Part shown: piece by piece, positions 29,196 to 43,624 of the stretch
Layout of the letters: each line of letters begins with the position of its first letter
Position numbering within the stretch: the stretch's first letter is position 1
NCBI GenBank assembly: GCA_034509925.1
Contig: CM067526.1
Location: 13,464,510-13,528,509 of the forward strand
DNA length: 64,000 nucleotides
From: Hirudinaria manillensis
Taxonomy: Eukaryota; Annelida; Clitellata; Hirudinida; Hirudinidae
Reading direction: 5' to 3'
Notes under the pieces: model-generated
What the model was told of the DNA's origin: nothing
Database searches by the model: none
The model's input: only the letters and a program-made list of their open reading frames with translations
Program-made: the position numbers and the translations under genes

Positions 29196-29535
29196 CATCA
29201 CAACTATAACCACCAACAGAGTAGCAACCACCACCACCACCACCACTCACTCGGATGTCCCTGGCACAGGACTTCGATCGTCGTCTCCCTCTTCGTGTCC
29301 CCGATCTTCTGGTACCTTTCCTTTAGGACGTCTGCCTTGAGGCCTGATCATTGATTATCATCGTTATCGTCATCATCACCATCATCATGATCATCATCAC
29401 CACCATCATAATCACAAGCATCATGGTCATCACCACCACCAGCATCATCACAATCTTAATTACCATCAGAACCACCATCATCATCTTTGTCGTCATCATC
29501 CTCACCATCATCATCATCATCATCACCATCATCAC

Positions 29536-29591
<56 letters not shown>

Positions 29592-31188
29592 ACATGACAT
29601 TAATACCTGGCATATACCTGCTCACCTACCTTGCCATGGCAGACTGCCTCTCAGGAAGTACATGAACATGTGACCGAGGGCTTCAAGGTCGTCTCGTCTG
29701 CTTTGCTCTGATTGGTGGAAACAAGTGAAAGAGGTTATTACGATATTATAAACATCTCTCATTGGTCAGTGAAGCATTGAAGCAATAATTGGTCACCAAA
29801 AAATCGTTAATAACATTTATTTTATTTAATTAACACAACCTTAAATCTAAGATTTAAAAATAAAAACCCAAGAAAATGAAATCAAACAAACAAACAAAAC
29901 AAAAACAGAAACAAAAACAGATCCTGACCCCTGCCTAAGTGCGTGTTGATGCTCATGTACCGGGCAGTGCCGGTGAGACTCTTGTGCTCGCGGTAGGGTA
30001 TGTGCTTGTCCGTGGTCCTGTCCACGTATTCCTTGGCGAGACCGAAGTCGATGACGTGGATGACGTCGTGACGTCTCGTCGAGTTCCGACCGATCAAGAA
30101 GTTCTCGGGTTTCACGTCGCGGTAGATCAGCCGACGGCCATGAATGTACTCCATGCGGTCGAGCTGAACGGACGGGAGAAGCGTTGTTGTTTACAATCAT
30201 TAATCATCATCATCACCATCGTCGTCGTCGTCTTCTTCTTCATCATCATCACTATCATAAATAATAATTAGAACTGCACGAGGTCTCTGAAAGATGAGAC
30301 CTTGGCTCATCATCGGTACCAATCGGTTTTTATTTGGAAGGAAAATCCAAAAATACAGTGATATGATTGTAATTGCAAAAATATATATATATTAATAACA
30401 AAAATATATATTAATAACAAAATTAATTAAACATAATTAATAATAATAATTTTTATAAATTAACGATTTAATTTTAGTTTTAATCCGTTGACAACTGACC
30501 AGCTGGAGTGCTATTTTGGCGACGCACTTTGGCGTGAACTTTCGGTCGCAAAGGTCGAACAGGTCCTCGAGGGTCGGTCCGAGCAGTTCCATGACCAGGG
30601 CGTTGTACTTGGAACACGGGCCGAAGTAGTACACGGCCGGGAATCCTTCTGGAGAAATTGAAGAAAGAGTTTGTTGTTGTTGTTGTTGTTGTCATTATTT
30701 TGTTGTTGTTTTGTCTTGTTGTTCTGTTGTTGATTTGTTTTAACTAAAATACCAGGGGTGTTTTGGGGAAATTAGATGCTAAGCCATGTTGTTGTTGTCA
30801 TCATTATCATCCTCATCATCATCATCATCATCACCGTCACCGTTATCATCACCATCATCACCACTACCACCCCATCATCATCATAATCATCACCACCACC
30901 ATCATCATCATCATCTTCACCACTACCACCACAACCACCACCATAATCATCACCACCATCATCATCATCATCATCATCATCTTCATTCCTCACCTTTCGT
31001 TCCAAGCTGTTTATAGAATCGATATTCGAGATGCAACTGTGGCACCTTTGACTTTATTGGTTCCTGGAATTTAAAAGGAATTTTTATTTTAAATTTATTT
31101 TTGTTGTCATTGTTTGACATTATTGAAATAACAAATATATAACTTGGTTCGTCACCTCTAAATTTATGATAATAATTATTAATGATTT

Positions 31189-31233
<45 letters not shown>

Positions 31234-31682
31234 TTTACAGAATAATAAAATAAATGTCATCATCATCACAAACCTCCCTTATCATCATAATAATGATTTG
31301 CTAATATATCTCTTATTTCTCATAAGACATTCATAATATTTATGAATTCTATTCATAATATTCTTTATTATCAATTAATTAACATATTAATCAAATGAAA
31401 TTTCAAAACAAGAGATGTTGTTGTTGTTGTTGTTGCTCTCACCATCTTGATGGCTACGTGTTCATTGGTGACTATGTTCTTCCCCAATCTCAGCTCCCCG
31501 AAGTTCCCGCTTCCGATCTTCTTCCCCACCCTGAAGTTCGGGCCGACCCTGAGGGCGTTTTCCGAGTTCGCGAAAGCGGGGTGCATCCCCTGACTCGTTT
31601 GGGTGGTCGCGCCCACCCTCCTCTGGTTGGTCTCCGAGAGGGCGATGTTTTCGATTCTGCTCTCCTTGTAAATGGCGTTCAT
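27741..31682 (-). CDS. CSNK1G: Casein kinase 1 gamma (gilgamesh-type) serine/threonine kinase
   Basis: Nine coding exons in transcription order: 31443-31682, 30994-31063, 30500-30648, 29929-30163, 29630-29707, 29251-29343, 28697-28842, 28166-28285, 27741-27884. They join in phase to about 424 residues. The kinase domain starts at [18 protein letters not shown] (glycine loop about 57-67, lysine 79). It continues with the catalytic YRDVKPEN (167-174), IDFGLAKEY (DFG 192-194) and the CK1 signature [18 protein letters not shown] in place of APE. The block after the kinase ([20 protein letters not shown]) is diagnostic of CK1 rather than other kinases, and the overall match is to the gamma class. 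CK1 gamma acts at the plasma membrane in Wnt/LRP6 phosphorylation. The last exon lacks the expected cysteine cluster. The first coding exon has an acceptor 14 nt before the ATG, so a non-coding 5' exon lies upstream. Confidence 0.93.
28958..29245. repeat. CAC/CAT microsatellite with three-copy 32-bp spacer
   Basis: In a CK1 gamma intron, right beside the 29251 splice donor. CAC and CAT runs are punctuated by three near-identical blocks reading ACAACTATAACCACCAACAG then AGTAGCAACC, at about 29046, 29106 and 29200. This is a minisatellite built on a trinucleotide repeat. A second CAT-rich run fills 29357-29590, and others lie at 30805-30990 and 31195-31232 (AAT). Confidence 0.9.
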
Positions 31683-32614
31683 GTTTTGATCGGATGCTGG
31701 AAGAGAAACGTGGAGGCTCTCATTAGATATGAAAAATTCCTTTTAAGGTCATGCACATGTGTGTTTTGCAACAATTACTTGCAACTTAGCTGGAATTGTG
31801 TTGAAATTCAAATATATTTCAGAAAGTTCATATCTAAAAATGTATCTAGAAATACAATTCTTTGCAAAAATACTGCATGACCAGATATTTTATGACAATG
31901 CAAGCCATCCTGCAAATCTAACTGTGAAACTTTTGCTGATTGAATTCAATCAATCAGGATATAATTTAATGTTATATTTTTTTTTGCAAATAAAGTAGTT
32001 TAAACTAATGCCTGATTACTTGTCTTAACTGGAACGATGTTGTCATTTACGACAAGGAGATAAAACTATTTACCTAATTGTCAGTCAAGTGCTTTCAGTT
32101 TAAATTAATTCTTCCCATAAAAAATACTTTTTTGAACCAAATTTACAAACTAAAACATATAATACACGTCCATGCCAAACCAACGAAATCCATTACGGCT
32201 TAGGTAAACAAAGTAACAAATGTTACTTAATGAGGGTTAAAAATTTTCTGTAGTTTAAATTTGAGCATTTTTATTTATTTCAAAGATAATCATAGCTGGT
32301 TGCTAACCACATCATTTAATAAAGCCCGAATAGACTAATTAGATTGAGAGATAGCATTTCGTTTAACGTTGAATGTTACCAAATTAAAATAAAACATTAT
32401 CGAGTTGAGATATATTAAAATGAGATAAGAAATTATTTTTATTTTATTATTTAATTGCTTGATAATATTGCTAATATTTAAATATGTAAAAATATATATA
32501 TAAACAAATCAATAAATAAAAATTATTCAATTTATAAGTTTGCATAAAAAAATTGAATTGGCATACCTTACTACCACCACATGCTATTGACGCAGTGTTG
32601 TCTAAATCGCGAAA
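31683..32614. promoter_or_regulatory. Divergent promoter region, CK1 gamma / TMEM208
   Basis: About 930 bp separate the start codons of two genes transcribed away from each other. The region must contain the CK1 gamma 5' untranslated exon or exons (an acceptor sits at 31697-31700) and the TMEM208 promoter. It is AT-rich with no obvious TATA box or CpG-rich core that I can single out. Confidence 0.5.
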
Positions 32615-34456
<1,842 letters not shown>

Positions 34457-34723
34457 ATGCCTGGATTGCGTTTTGCTCCTCGTAACGATGACAGATTCAT
34501 CCGTTATCTCCCTGTATTCAAACCCGTCGCTCAAAGGATTTCCCTTTGCATTAGCAATTTATTTGTTCTGATCGTTAAGTGATTTTTGTGCTAGGATTTT
34601 GTTGATTGTGGTGTAAAAACACCATGAGATGTTTAAGACTGATATCATGATATCTACTTTATGTTTTAAATTGTCAATATTCTTGCGAGAGCATGCTATG
34701 AATAATATTCTTTCTGCCAATTC

Positions 34724-34729
34724 AATAAA
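34724..34729 (+). terminator. TMEM208 polyadenylation signal
   Basis: A canonical AATAAA lies 268 bp after the stop codon, in TTCAATAAAGAAC, and is the best-placed signal for the TMEM208 transcript. The remaining 34730-35108 is the spacer and presumed promoter before EXOSC2, with no other feature seen. Confidence 0.65.
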
Positions 34730-35108
34730 GAACACATGTTTGTAGAAATGACATATTGTGTTGGTTTAACTGCAGTTCATAAAGTTTACTGGAACTTCGA
34801 GCTATTGTGATGCTTGTGTTGAATTCCCGTCTGGTTGTATTTTAACTCCTGGCGCCTGATGGGATCTCTTAGAAGCTATCACAAGTGGTACCAAAAGAAA
34901 TTCGATTCGATCGTTATTTGAAGATGAACAGAAAAATATAAAAAAAATTGTTACGAATACTCCACTTTATAGAGATATAGCGGACATTATAAAAAAATTT
35001 AATGTCAAACAATTTTTTAAAAATAATTTAACTTTTAACAAGGTCTCCACCATCATGCCGCTACAATATAAACAAGCTTGCACGGTTTAAGGCTATCATA
35101 TTATCGTT

Positions 35109-36453
35109 ATGAACACACCGCGGATTAACATCGATTTGGCGAAGTTTCGCAAAACTTTAAAATTTTTGCATCCCCTGCCGAAGGATAAGGAAAATGAAAA
35201 CCTGAAAGTTGTTCCAGGAAGTATTGTGACCCAACAAACGGACTTGATGAGGTTGTTTATGAGCATTTGAAGTTGCAAAGCCAAGCATTACCCATTATTA
35301 TAGCGATATTTTACAAAATCTACAAAATTAAAATTCTATGCTTTAAACTGCAATAAAATATTATATAAGATACACGATATAATCGTGGCATTGCCTGCAT
35401 CACATGGATTTTTAACTAAAAATACACAACTGTTGTTGTGTTCCAGTCAGATAACTAATGCAAGAAATTAACTTAACATTGAAATGTTCATTTCCAGAGG
35501 CCACGGAACTTATCTTGATGAAACTAACGACGAAAAAGTCCTGAGGTCCTCAGTGATTGGCACAGTCAGCTGCGTCAACAAACTCATCACAGTCGCCCCT
35601 CGAAAGTCGAGGTAATTAACATTTAATTAATATTAATCAGCGGCTATTTCAATAACTTTTAATAACAGAACATTATGGCATATTGGTTTGCAGGGAAGAC
35701 AACTTTTATATCTTTATTTTTATATTATATATTATCTTTTTCCATAGAACTTGAATTTCTAGTTCCTTGTATGTCACAACTTCTTAAAAACATCATCATG
35801 ATCTGGTATCACTTTTCTGAAATCAATGTTAAACATCATCATCATTATCATCATAAGTAGCACCATAATATCTGTAATTATATATGTTTTATATATGATA
35901 AAATAATCAGAGGCAGTCAATCTGTTTATGGCACCATAGAAAGAAACCGCAATCAACATCGGATCGTTTCGTTTAACCAGGTACAACGGAGAAGTCGGCG
36001 ACGTGGTCGTCGGGCAGGTTTTGGAAGTCACGAAGAAGAGGTGGAGGGTTGACGTCCACGCCAATCAGGATGCCGTGCTTCTGCTTTCGTTCGTTGACCT
36101 TCCATCGGGAGAAATCGTGAGTTCGATTCTATTGTAAACCTTTGAAAAACACCATTCCAATTGGCCATTTTTTTTATATTTATTTATATTACATATTATA
36201 GCTTGGTTATTCATGGTTTGCATAGTTATAATATTATATTCATAAATATTTGCTATAATAATAAATATAATGTGATAATAATTATATTAATTAATAATAA
36301 TTATTGTAATTATAATAATTGTAGTAATTAAATGTTTTTATATTTAATGTGAGTTTGCTTTGGTAATGCACAAAGATGATGCTTTTTCTAGCAGCCATCA
36401 TATTTGTAGCTTATCTTTCGTGGTTTGTATGTTTAATACTGGTTATAATATTA

Positions 36454-36488
<35 letters not shown>

Positions 36489-38283
36489 AATATTTAAATA
36501 ATAATTGTTATAATAAAAAGTTTTGAATTAATTAGATATTATTTATACCCAATTGTTCTTCCTTAACGTTTAATCTTTGTAAACAAAAACATGTTGGCAA
36601 CACATGTATCGTATATCACCTGTTGGGATTGTTGGTGATTGCAAAATATTGTTGTTTGTTATTATTTTATTAATATCAGTTAATTATTTTAAAAATAATA
36701 TTTTAAATTTAACCGATTCAAACTGTCGTCTGCAGAGGAGGCAGAACGACGAAGACGAACTCTGGATGAAAGATTACCTCACGGACGGGGACTTTCTCTG
36801 CGTAATTGATTTGATTGTTTTAATTATTTTCTTTTTAATATTTATTTTATTAGTATTTATTATTATTATTATTATTTATCATTATTATTATTTTTATTGT
36901 TGTTATTTCATTGGGTACTAAATAAGCTTTTAGAGCAATTTGATGACTTAATGATGTTTACCTAGGCAGTAGATGAGTTTTAGCATTATGTTAAGATAAT
37001 TATTATTATTATTACTATTATTATTATTTAATATTGTTGTCATGGTTACATGTGTTTGTTTTAATCTCCAATTGATTTCCAATCCAGGCTCAGGTGTACA
37101 ACAGATACACTGATGGGAGTCTCTCACTTAGTGTCAGAGGGGAGAAGTTTGGAAAGGTTGGTGATGATGATGATGATGATGATTAATGTGGTGGTGATGA
37201 TGATGATTAATGTAGTGACACATTCACTTCATATGAGAACATTAAGCCATTCACCTCAACCAAAAACCTCAAGATGTGAAACCCAATCATCCTTAAATAA
37301 TAAAATACAATTTATTTAAAAATAAATCATAAATAAAAATATTAACAAAGTCAATGTCGGCAGCTCGGTCAGGGAGTCCTGGTAAAAGTTCCCCCGTCGC
37401 TGGTCAAGCAGAACAAAATACATTTCCACAGCATGACGTTCGGAATCTTCGTCATCACAGGCAGCAACGGATACGTCTGGATTTCCCCGTCGCACGACTA
37501 CATTGCAGACAATGACGTCCATCACCTCGAGGTATCATTTCCTTCGATAGCCTGTCGTGATAGATATCATGACATCTATCATCTATAATGATAGATATCA
37601 TGACATCGAGCCGTTGTTTCTGGACCGTTTGCCTCCTTAAGGTGTGCTTATGAAGGCCTATAATTAATTAAACTGTTTACTAATTGGCCAGAATTATAAT
37701 ATTATTTATCAGATATTATGTAATATAATTACGACACTACTGATTTCATTCATCGTGCCTGATAGGACCTCTAATCAATTAAACTGTTAACTGATTATAA
37801 TCATATTCGCTAACAACTCAGAGGCAGTACACTGAAGAGGAACACACAAAGGTATCGAGGATGAGGGCCTGCATCATCGCCCTCTCAGAGACAAACACCC
37901 CGATCTTCGACATGACCATGCTATATTCCTATGAGGCATCTCTCAACCATGAGGTGATTCACTAATTGTCGAAATGGCACATTTGAGCACAGCTATCCAA
38001 AAGTTGCTGACAGCTATGACATAGTATAACTGGCAGTATTAATAGTGCAGAATGGATACCAGGATACTTTAACTATTTACAAAATGTCTTTGGATCCTCC
38101 GTGCCATAGTCTTGTTTTATGCTTCCATAGATTACATTAACATCCATTGGATTATAAATATGGTGACAAGTACACCTGACACTTATCCATCTTCTCCAGG
38201 TGAGTGACCTTCAGAGGCCAGAGGTCATCAGCGAGGTGATGAACCTCACGAGGGAGATGTTTGCAGAAAACTCGACCAAGTGA
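35109..38283 (+). CDS. EXOSC2: Exosome complex subunit RRP4 (EXOSC2)
   Basis: Eight coding exons, 35109-35251, 35498-35611, 35981-36116, 36736-36801, 37088-37156, 37364-37531, 37822-37953 and 38200-38283, encode 303 residues against 293 in human. Order: N-terminal domain (LKVVPGSIV, then MRGHGTYLDE), an S1 RNA-binding barrel (NGEVGDVVVGQVLEVTKKRW, VHANQDAVLLLS) and a KH domain with the hallmark SLSVRGEKFGKLGQGVLVKVPPSLVK. The C-terminus carries SYEASLNHEVSDLQRPEV, as in the family. RRP4 is one of the three S1/KH cap proteins of the RNA exosome, which guides RNA into the core for 3'-5' decay in nucleus and cytoplasm. All joints keep phase. A short direct repeat lies in intron 6 (37558-37607). 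Confidence 0.95.
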
Positions 38284-40602
38284 ATCCGTTTTCCTGACAG
38301 TCGTTTGAATTTCTTTGACACTTAAAAAAAGTTTTAAAAACACCCGATGAAATGTGTTGTTGTTTTTCCATTTTTTCTTCTTGTGTTAGGGGCAGACTTA
38401 AGTCAATCTTCCTTTAAATTCAATCATCATTTGATTTGCACTCCCCCTCCTCGGCACTGTCCAAAAAGCTCCCATGGCATCAACACTTGACATTCTGACA
38501 TGTGTCCATCTCTTGAGAACAAGATCTGTCTGTTGAGAACTTAGGAAGTTCCTATTAGGAACCTATAGTTTTCTTTTTTGGGTGGTCAATCATTCTCCAT
38601 TGGTTCAAAATGTTTCTAAACTTAAAGAATCTCATCAAGGAGAATCAGTCAGCATAAGATGTACTTCTCGGTTGTCAGTTCAAATGAGTTCAAAAATTTC
38701 CTAAACTTGGATGACCTCAAACAACAACGAACTGAACTGAAACAATTGAAACGACAACAGAAACAGTCAGCGACAACATGACACACCATGCAGTTCATTC
38801 CCGTCGGAGATCTGCTCCATGTGATTCGATTTTAAGTATAATCCCTGTTCAAAGTATACAGCGCTACAGTATTCATCGTGGCGAGTCATCAAATGGCAAT
38901 ATTTTAATTAATCAATATCAGTGAAACCAACAACTACTACAATCATCATCATCATTGGCTGCATAACATTTAAAAAATGAATGTTCACAAACCAAGATGG
39001 AAACAGTCGTCCATTTTGATTTGAATCAGAAGCACTTCCTCTGAAAGTTCCAACCTCGCATTCTCTTGAAGGCAACCTCGGGGCCAGCAGCGACCTACTT
39101 AGAAACGAGGTCGGAACGAGTGAAAGTAGAAGGGGAGGAAGACGCTATCGGAAGGCAACGACAAACGACCACAATGTTGATATCACCTGTCTATTTGATT
39201 TTGTTGTTAAAATTAAGATCTGGAAATGGAAAGTGAAAGTAGAAACCTGGCAACTTAGAACTAAGAGAAGATATGTCTATGAATGTTAATGAGGTCTGAA
39301 GACCATGGCATTGGCGACCACGGGCTCAGCTCGCTTGAAGGCACACAACAAACCAGAGAGATTGAAGATCATGAAAATGAAGATAGTCTAATATTGCATA
39401 TGAAAAAGTGTGACTAACAATAATATAATATAACTGGTGATAATAAAAAATTAATTGGTATGAAGAGCAATATAATAATCATAATTGCATTGAAATTCAT
39501 TGGAATCGATATCAACAAAGCCTGAGAGGTCAAAGATCAAAAGTTCAGAGAAACGAGGTCAGGGTGACCCACCTTTTCAAGACGTCAACTGTTAAAAATA
39601 AAAGATCAGCCTTCTGCTTTCACAGTGCGTTTCAGGAAAGCATTGAAAACCAACCCCAGCATCACAGGTGATCTGTCAAAAAACCCTTCGCGGCTCGGAC
39701 AGAGGGACAGAAACGTTGTAAATATCTACAACAAGTGAAGGTATAAAAAAACTTGAAACACGGCACAACATACATACACAACATAAACGCATACAAAAGT
39801 GAATACAAAGATACTTTAAAACAACAACAATAGAAAGTAGAGTAGAGTTTCCTGGTGTTAAAGACTTATGTTCACCTCTGGCAGCAAAGGAGACTTAAAT
39901 AAGCTACAAGCACTAAAAACGAACTAAGGTTAACTTGAATTAATGTTGTTAAGTTCTAACACGAACGGGCCGTGAATGTCACGATGCACTGCAAAGCATG
40001 CTATTCATTAATAACTGCCACTTCCCTCTCCAATGAAGTTCTTTGCAGAGACAAATGTTTGCAGACAACATTTTGCGATTATAAAATACGCAAGACGAGC
40101 TCAAGATGTCCGACTATCGTACATTGCACCTGACACTAGAATGAAAACAGAAACTAAAAGACGTGCTCGATCGCTCGCAAGAGCACAACCTCCTCGTCGT
40201 TTGCACAGGAACTGCTTTGATTACTGGATCCATATTTTCATGGACATGTTTGAAAACATTTTGGCAAACTCAACACTCAAAAACACATGAGAGGTTATGA
40301 TGATGATAATAATAATAATAATAATAACATAGTCACACTGATAAAATATTAGCCCATTGCTAACTTTCCAAAGATCCACTGTAGGGGATATGCACTGCAA
40401 ACATCATTACCACGACCAAGATACAAGTGATGAACACAGATCTTGAAACAAAGTCAAGTTACTAAAATTCTAATCGTCACATCCGTGCTAATCCGATCGT
40501 CGGCGAGGTTCGGAAATCGTGAGCATTTCGATAGGTCGAACTTCGGCCAATCGGGGAGGGGGGAAGGAAACTCCGTCGGATCGGACGAAAACGTCGACGT
40601 TC
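38284..40602. other. Intergenic region between convergent genes
   Basis: Between EXOSC2 (+) and PPP1R14 (-), both ending here, so it contains two 3' untranslated regions. AATAAA occurs at about 39442 and 39597 on the plus strand. An 85-codon open frame (40033-40290) has no recognisable family and I take it as chance. No repeats stand out except a short AAT run near 40308. Confidence 0.55.
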
Positions 40603-43600
40603 TCATTTCAGCTCCTGCAGTTTTTCAATCAAGCTCTTCGTGAAAGTCTGTTGACAAAAAAATAAAAAATAAACAAATAATGGAATAAATAAAAGATAAA
40701 AAATACACGCATGTGTGTATGTATACATATACGAACGAACGAGCCAACATTTGCTTCTTAAAAATTCGTTAACGAAAACAAAACACGACTCTCTGAGAAA
40801 GCAGTCGCTTCCCAGAACGTAAACTTCCTGGCATTCCACGTTTTTATATTTCATTTTTTTTCCACAAGCAAAACTTAAGAGAAACAGGTTCCAAGAAACA
40901 GCTTTGCCAGAACTGCCAAAGTCAAAATGGAAGGACGATCTGTTTGTTATTATTTTGTCGAGCAGTTTTTGTTCTTAGCAGATTATCAATCACGATGCTT
41001 GTCTATGAATAGGTGCATAGATTTTTTTTACAGACAAATTCTTTGGCTCAGACTTAACAGTCTGTTGCCAGGATTCACAACTGCTGATCGATAAATTAAA
41101 TAAATAAATAAATAAAATAAGTAAATAAATAAAATATATAAAATAAATAAATGTGAAATGGTTCTTAAGAAATGATTAACGTTGGTTGGTTAAGTGTTAA
41201 TGTAAGTAAAAAAAAATGTGCATCAGCAACTTTATGAGTTGCAATTACAGCAATAATAATAATAATAATAATAAAAACAAGATATTATATAATAAAACAA
41301 TGTAATTTATATTGCATTTAATTAATGCTTTTAATTTATAATTTTAATACTAACTTTAATTAATAATAATAATTATAACAATAATAATAATAATAAATTA
41401 ACGTTTTTACATAACGTCTATTAGTTTCAATCCTATAGTACTTTAAAATAATAGAAACAAAATTCATTCTCTGCTGACAATTAAAACACCCAGACCAACA
41501 TCACTGCCAACAACAAGTCAACAGCGACACAACAGTCACGAGTCATCAACGTGCACTCACTCACCCCTATGGAAGTCGGGTCCGATGACCGAGAGAGGCT
41601 GGTCAGTTTGTTCTGAAAATGAGAATTTATAGGTTTTATGATGGCCATAATGACCAATGAATGATTTTTATGATCGATGTTTGTCACGTGATGAGCCAAT
41701 CGGATCATCATTTCTTGTGCTAACAGAAACATGATGATGAAATGTTGTTGGACATAAGTTATTCGATTGCTTGTGCTTTTGTGAGGTTGTGAGACGATAT
41801 GTTTGTAAACATGTTTGTAATATGTTTGCAAACATCTTTGTAATATGTTTGTAAACATCTTTGTAATACGTTTGTAAACATCTTTGTAATATGTTTGTAA
41901 ACATCTGTGTAATATGTTTGTAAACATCTTTGTAATATGTTTGTAAACATTTGCAATACTATTTCGTTTCAAAAAACTAATATTTTCTTTGATGTCAGAA
42001 GCACAATTTCAGAAATGCAAAGCATTTTCAGGAAAAGCTTTCAATGACTTGGCGATGATTCTATAGACAAATGCTGTTATCAACATGTTAACATCTCTGT
42101 AGAGACAGCCATCATATGCTTATCATCATCATTATCAATATCATCATCATCATCATCACCAGTCGCTCACCTTGATGTAATCTATCCTCTTGTCATCACC
42201 TTCGATGCTGAGTATCTCATCAAGGTCAAGAGATACATCATCGTCGTCTTCTTCATCTTCGTCCTGAATAAAATCATAAAATAATTTTAACGACGTAGTG
42301 ACATTCGAGCTTTGAATAATTCACAAAGCTAATTATTACTGCAATAATAATAATAATTAGTTAATTATTACTGCAATAATTAGTTAGACAAATTAATTAG
42401 TTAAGTAATTAACTAGAGTTAAATAATTGCCAGCAACATCAGAAAAAGAGAAGCAAGAGTGAAAGTGACTGTTGTGCTTTGAAGTTTCAGATGAAAAAGG
42501 TAAACTTGTCTGAGCACACGACTGGACAGAAGGTCCTTAACTAACACTAACGCTAAGCCAACGTAATTGGTAACCAGTTGGAAGAAACATTCAACGTTTA
42601 AATGTTGCTATGAAACAATGTTGGAACAACAATTCAACTTTCTGCATCGTCGTCATGATCATCATCACCATGGTCGTGACCGTCATCATCATCTTCGTTT
42701 GGAAATTATCACTATCACTGTCAGTAATGAATTGTGAAGATCAGCCACAGATAAACAAGATAATGGTTTGCAATTACGAGCCTCCATCATCTTTCGTTCA
42801 AGTAAATGCTACTTAATTGCCCTGAGTGTGGACTTGTTTGGTGACGATTGACTGATGGTCCTGGAAAAGATCAGAGATGCTTCCGGTGGAAGACTATAGG
42901 AATGCCACGGGCTACGAGACCATCATCATCATCACTGCCACCATCACTATCATCATCGTCGTTGCCAAAAAGATTGGAGCCTTGGATTTATGAATAGTGA
43001 TACAACATCAATTTACTTTGTGCCTTTTTACCTGGTTGCTAGATGATGATCATCATAACGAAATAATTAACTAATTAGATTAATTCAAACTACTGATGGA
43101 GTTTCTAATCGAATCATTGGATGTAATTCCATCATCTTCTGCTCCATCGAACCTGTCCACAACCAACTCATCCGTGAAGCTAAGCTTCATGGAACTTTGA
43201 ATGAACTAAAGATTAGTCTTGACTAAAACCAGTAAATACTTAATAAATGCAACTTAATAAGCAGGATGTTGCATAACAACGTAAACACATTTGCACAACA
43301 ATTCATGTATTAATACAAACTAATTTGCATAACATCATACAATACGATGCAAACAATGTAAACAACGAAACGCACCCTCTTGAGAACAGCAGGCAGTTCT
43401 TCTTCAATCCAGTCTTCAATGGCAATTCTTTTCCTTATCATTCCCATCTGCTGCTTCTGGTATTTGGCCGTTAGAAATCTCGAAGCGTCCTTCCTCGTGT
43501 CCCTGGAATCTTCGTCTTCGGGGCTGAACAGCACCCGACCGGGAGGGGTCTGAGGAGATCCGGGACCCTCCCCGGTACCGTTCTGCTGACCGGCGTCGCA

Positions 43601-43624
43601 TTTGTCGTTCTTCTTTGCAGACAT
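40603..43624 (-). CDS. PPP1R14: Protein phosphatase 1 regulatory inhibitor subunit 14 (CPI-17/PHI-1 family)
   Basis: Four coding exons in transcription order, 43376-43624, 42171-42263, 41565-41612 and 40603-40647, give 144 residues, close to human PPP1R14A (147). After a low-complexity N-terminus comes the inhibitory segment with RFLTAKYQKQQMGMIRKR. The threonine (residue 52) in LTAKY matches the phosphorylated inhibitory threonine of CPI-17 (VTVKY). IEDWIEEELPAVLKR follows, then the acidic helix DLDEILSIEGDDKR and a C-terminal helix with FTKSLIEKLQEL. These small cytosolic proteins inhibit the PP1 catalytic subunit when that threonine is phosphorylated by PKC or ROCK, raising myosin light-chain phosphorylation. 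The third exon is poorly conserved but splices in phase. ATG at 43622-43624 is chosen because the extended frame upstream has no ATG. The gene lies head-to-head with ATF6. Confidence 0.87.
41799..41955. repeat. 23-bp minisatellite of forkhead-like cores
   Basis: Five full and two partial copies of a unit close to ATGTTTGTAAACATCTTTGT plus AAT, in the intron between exons 2 and 3 of PPP1R14. GTAAACA occurs exactly in six copies and as GCAAACA in one. The unit lacks stops in some frames, giving spurious open frames on the minus strand. Confidence 0.9.

Noticed and set aside
28923-29625. CAC/CAT repeats considered as a CRISPR-like array because of regularly spaced 32-bp blocks
   Set aside because: Spacers are simple trinucleotide repeat, the host is an animal, and the blocks lie in a CK1 gamma intron.
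40033-40290. 85-codon plus-strand open frame between EXOSC2 and PPP1R14
   Set aside because: No family resemblance, lies where two 3' untranslated regions are expected, and composition is not exon-like.
41668-41972. Several minus-strand frames encoding TYYKDVYKHITKMF-type repeats
   Set aside because: They translate the 23-bp intronic minisatellite in different frames, as expected for a unit lacking stops.
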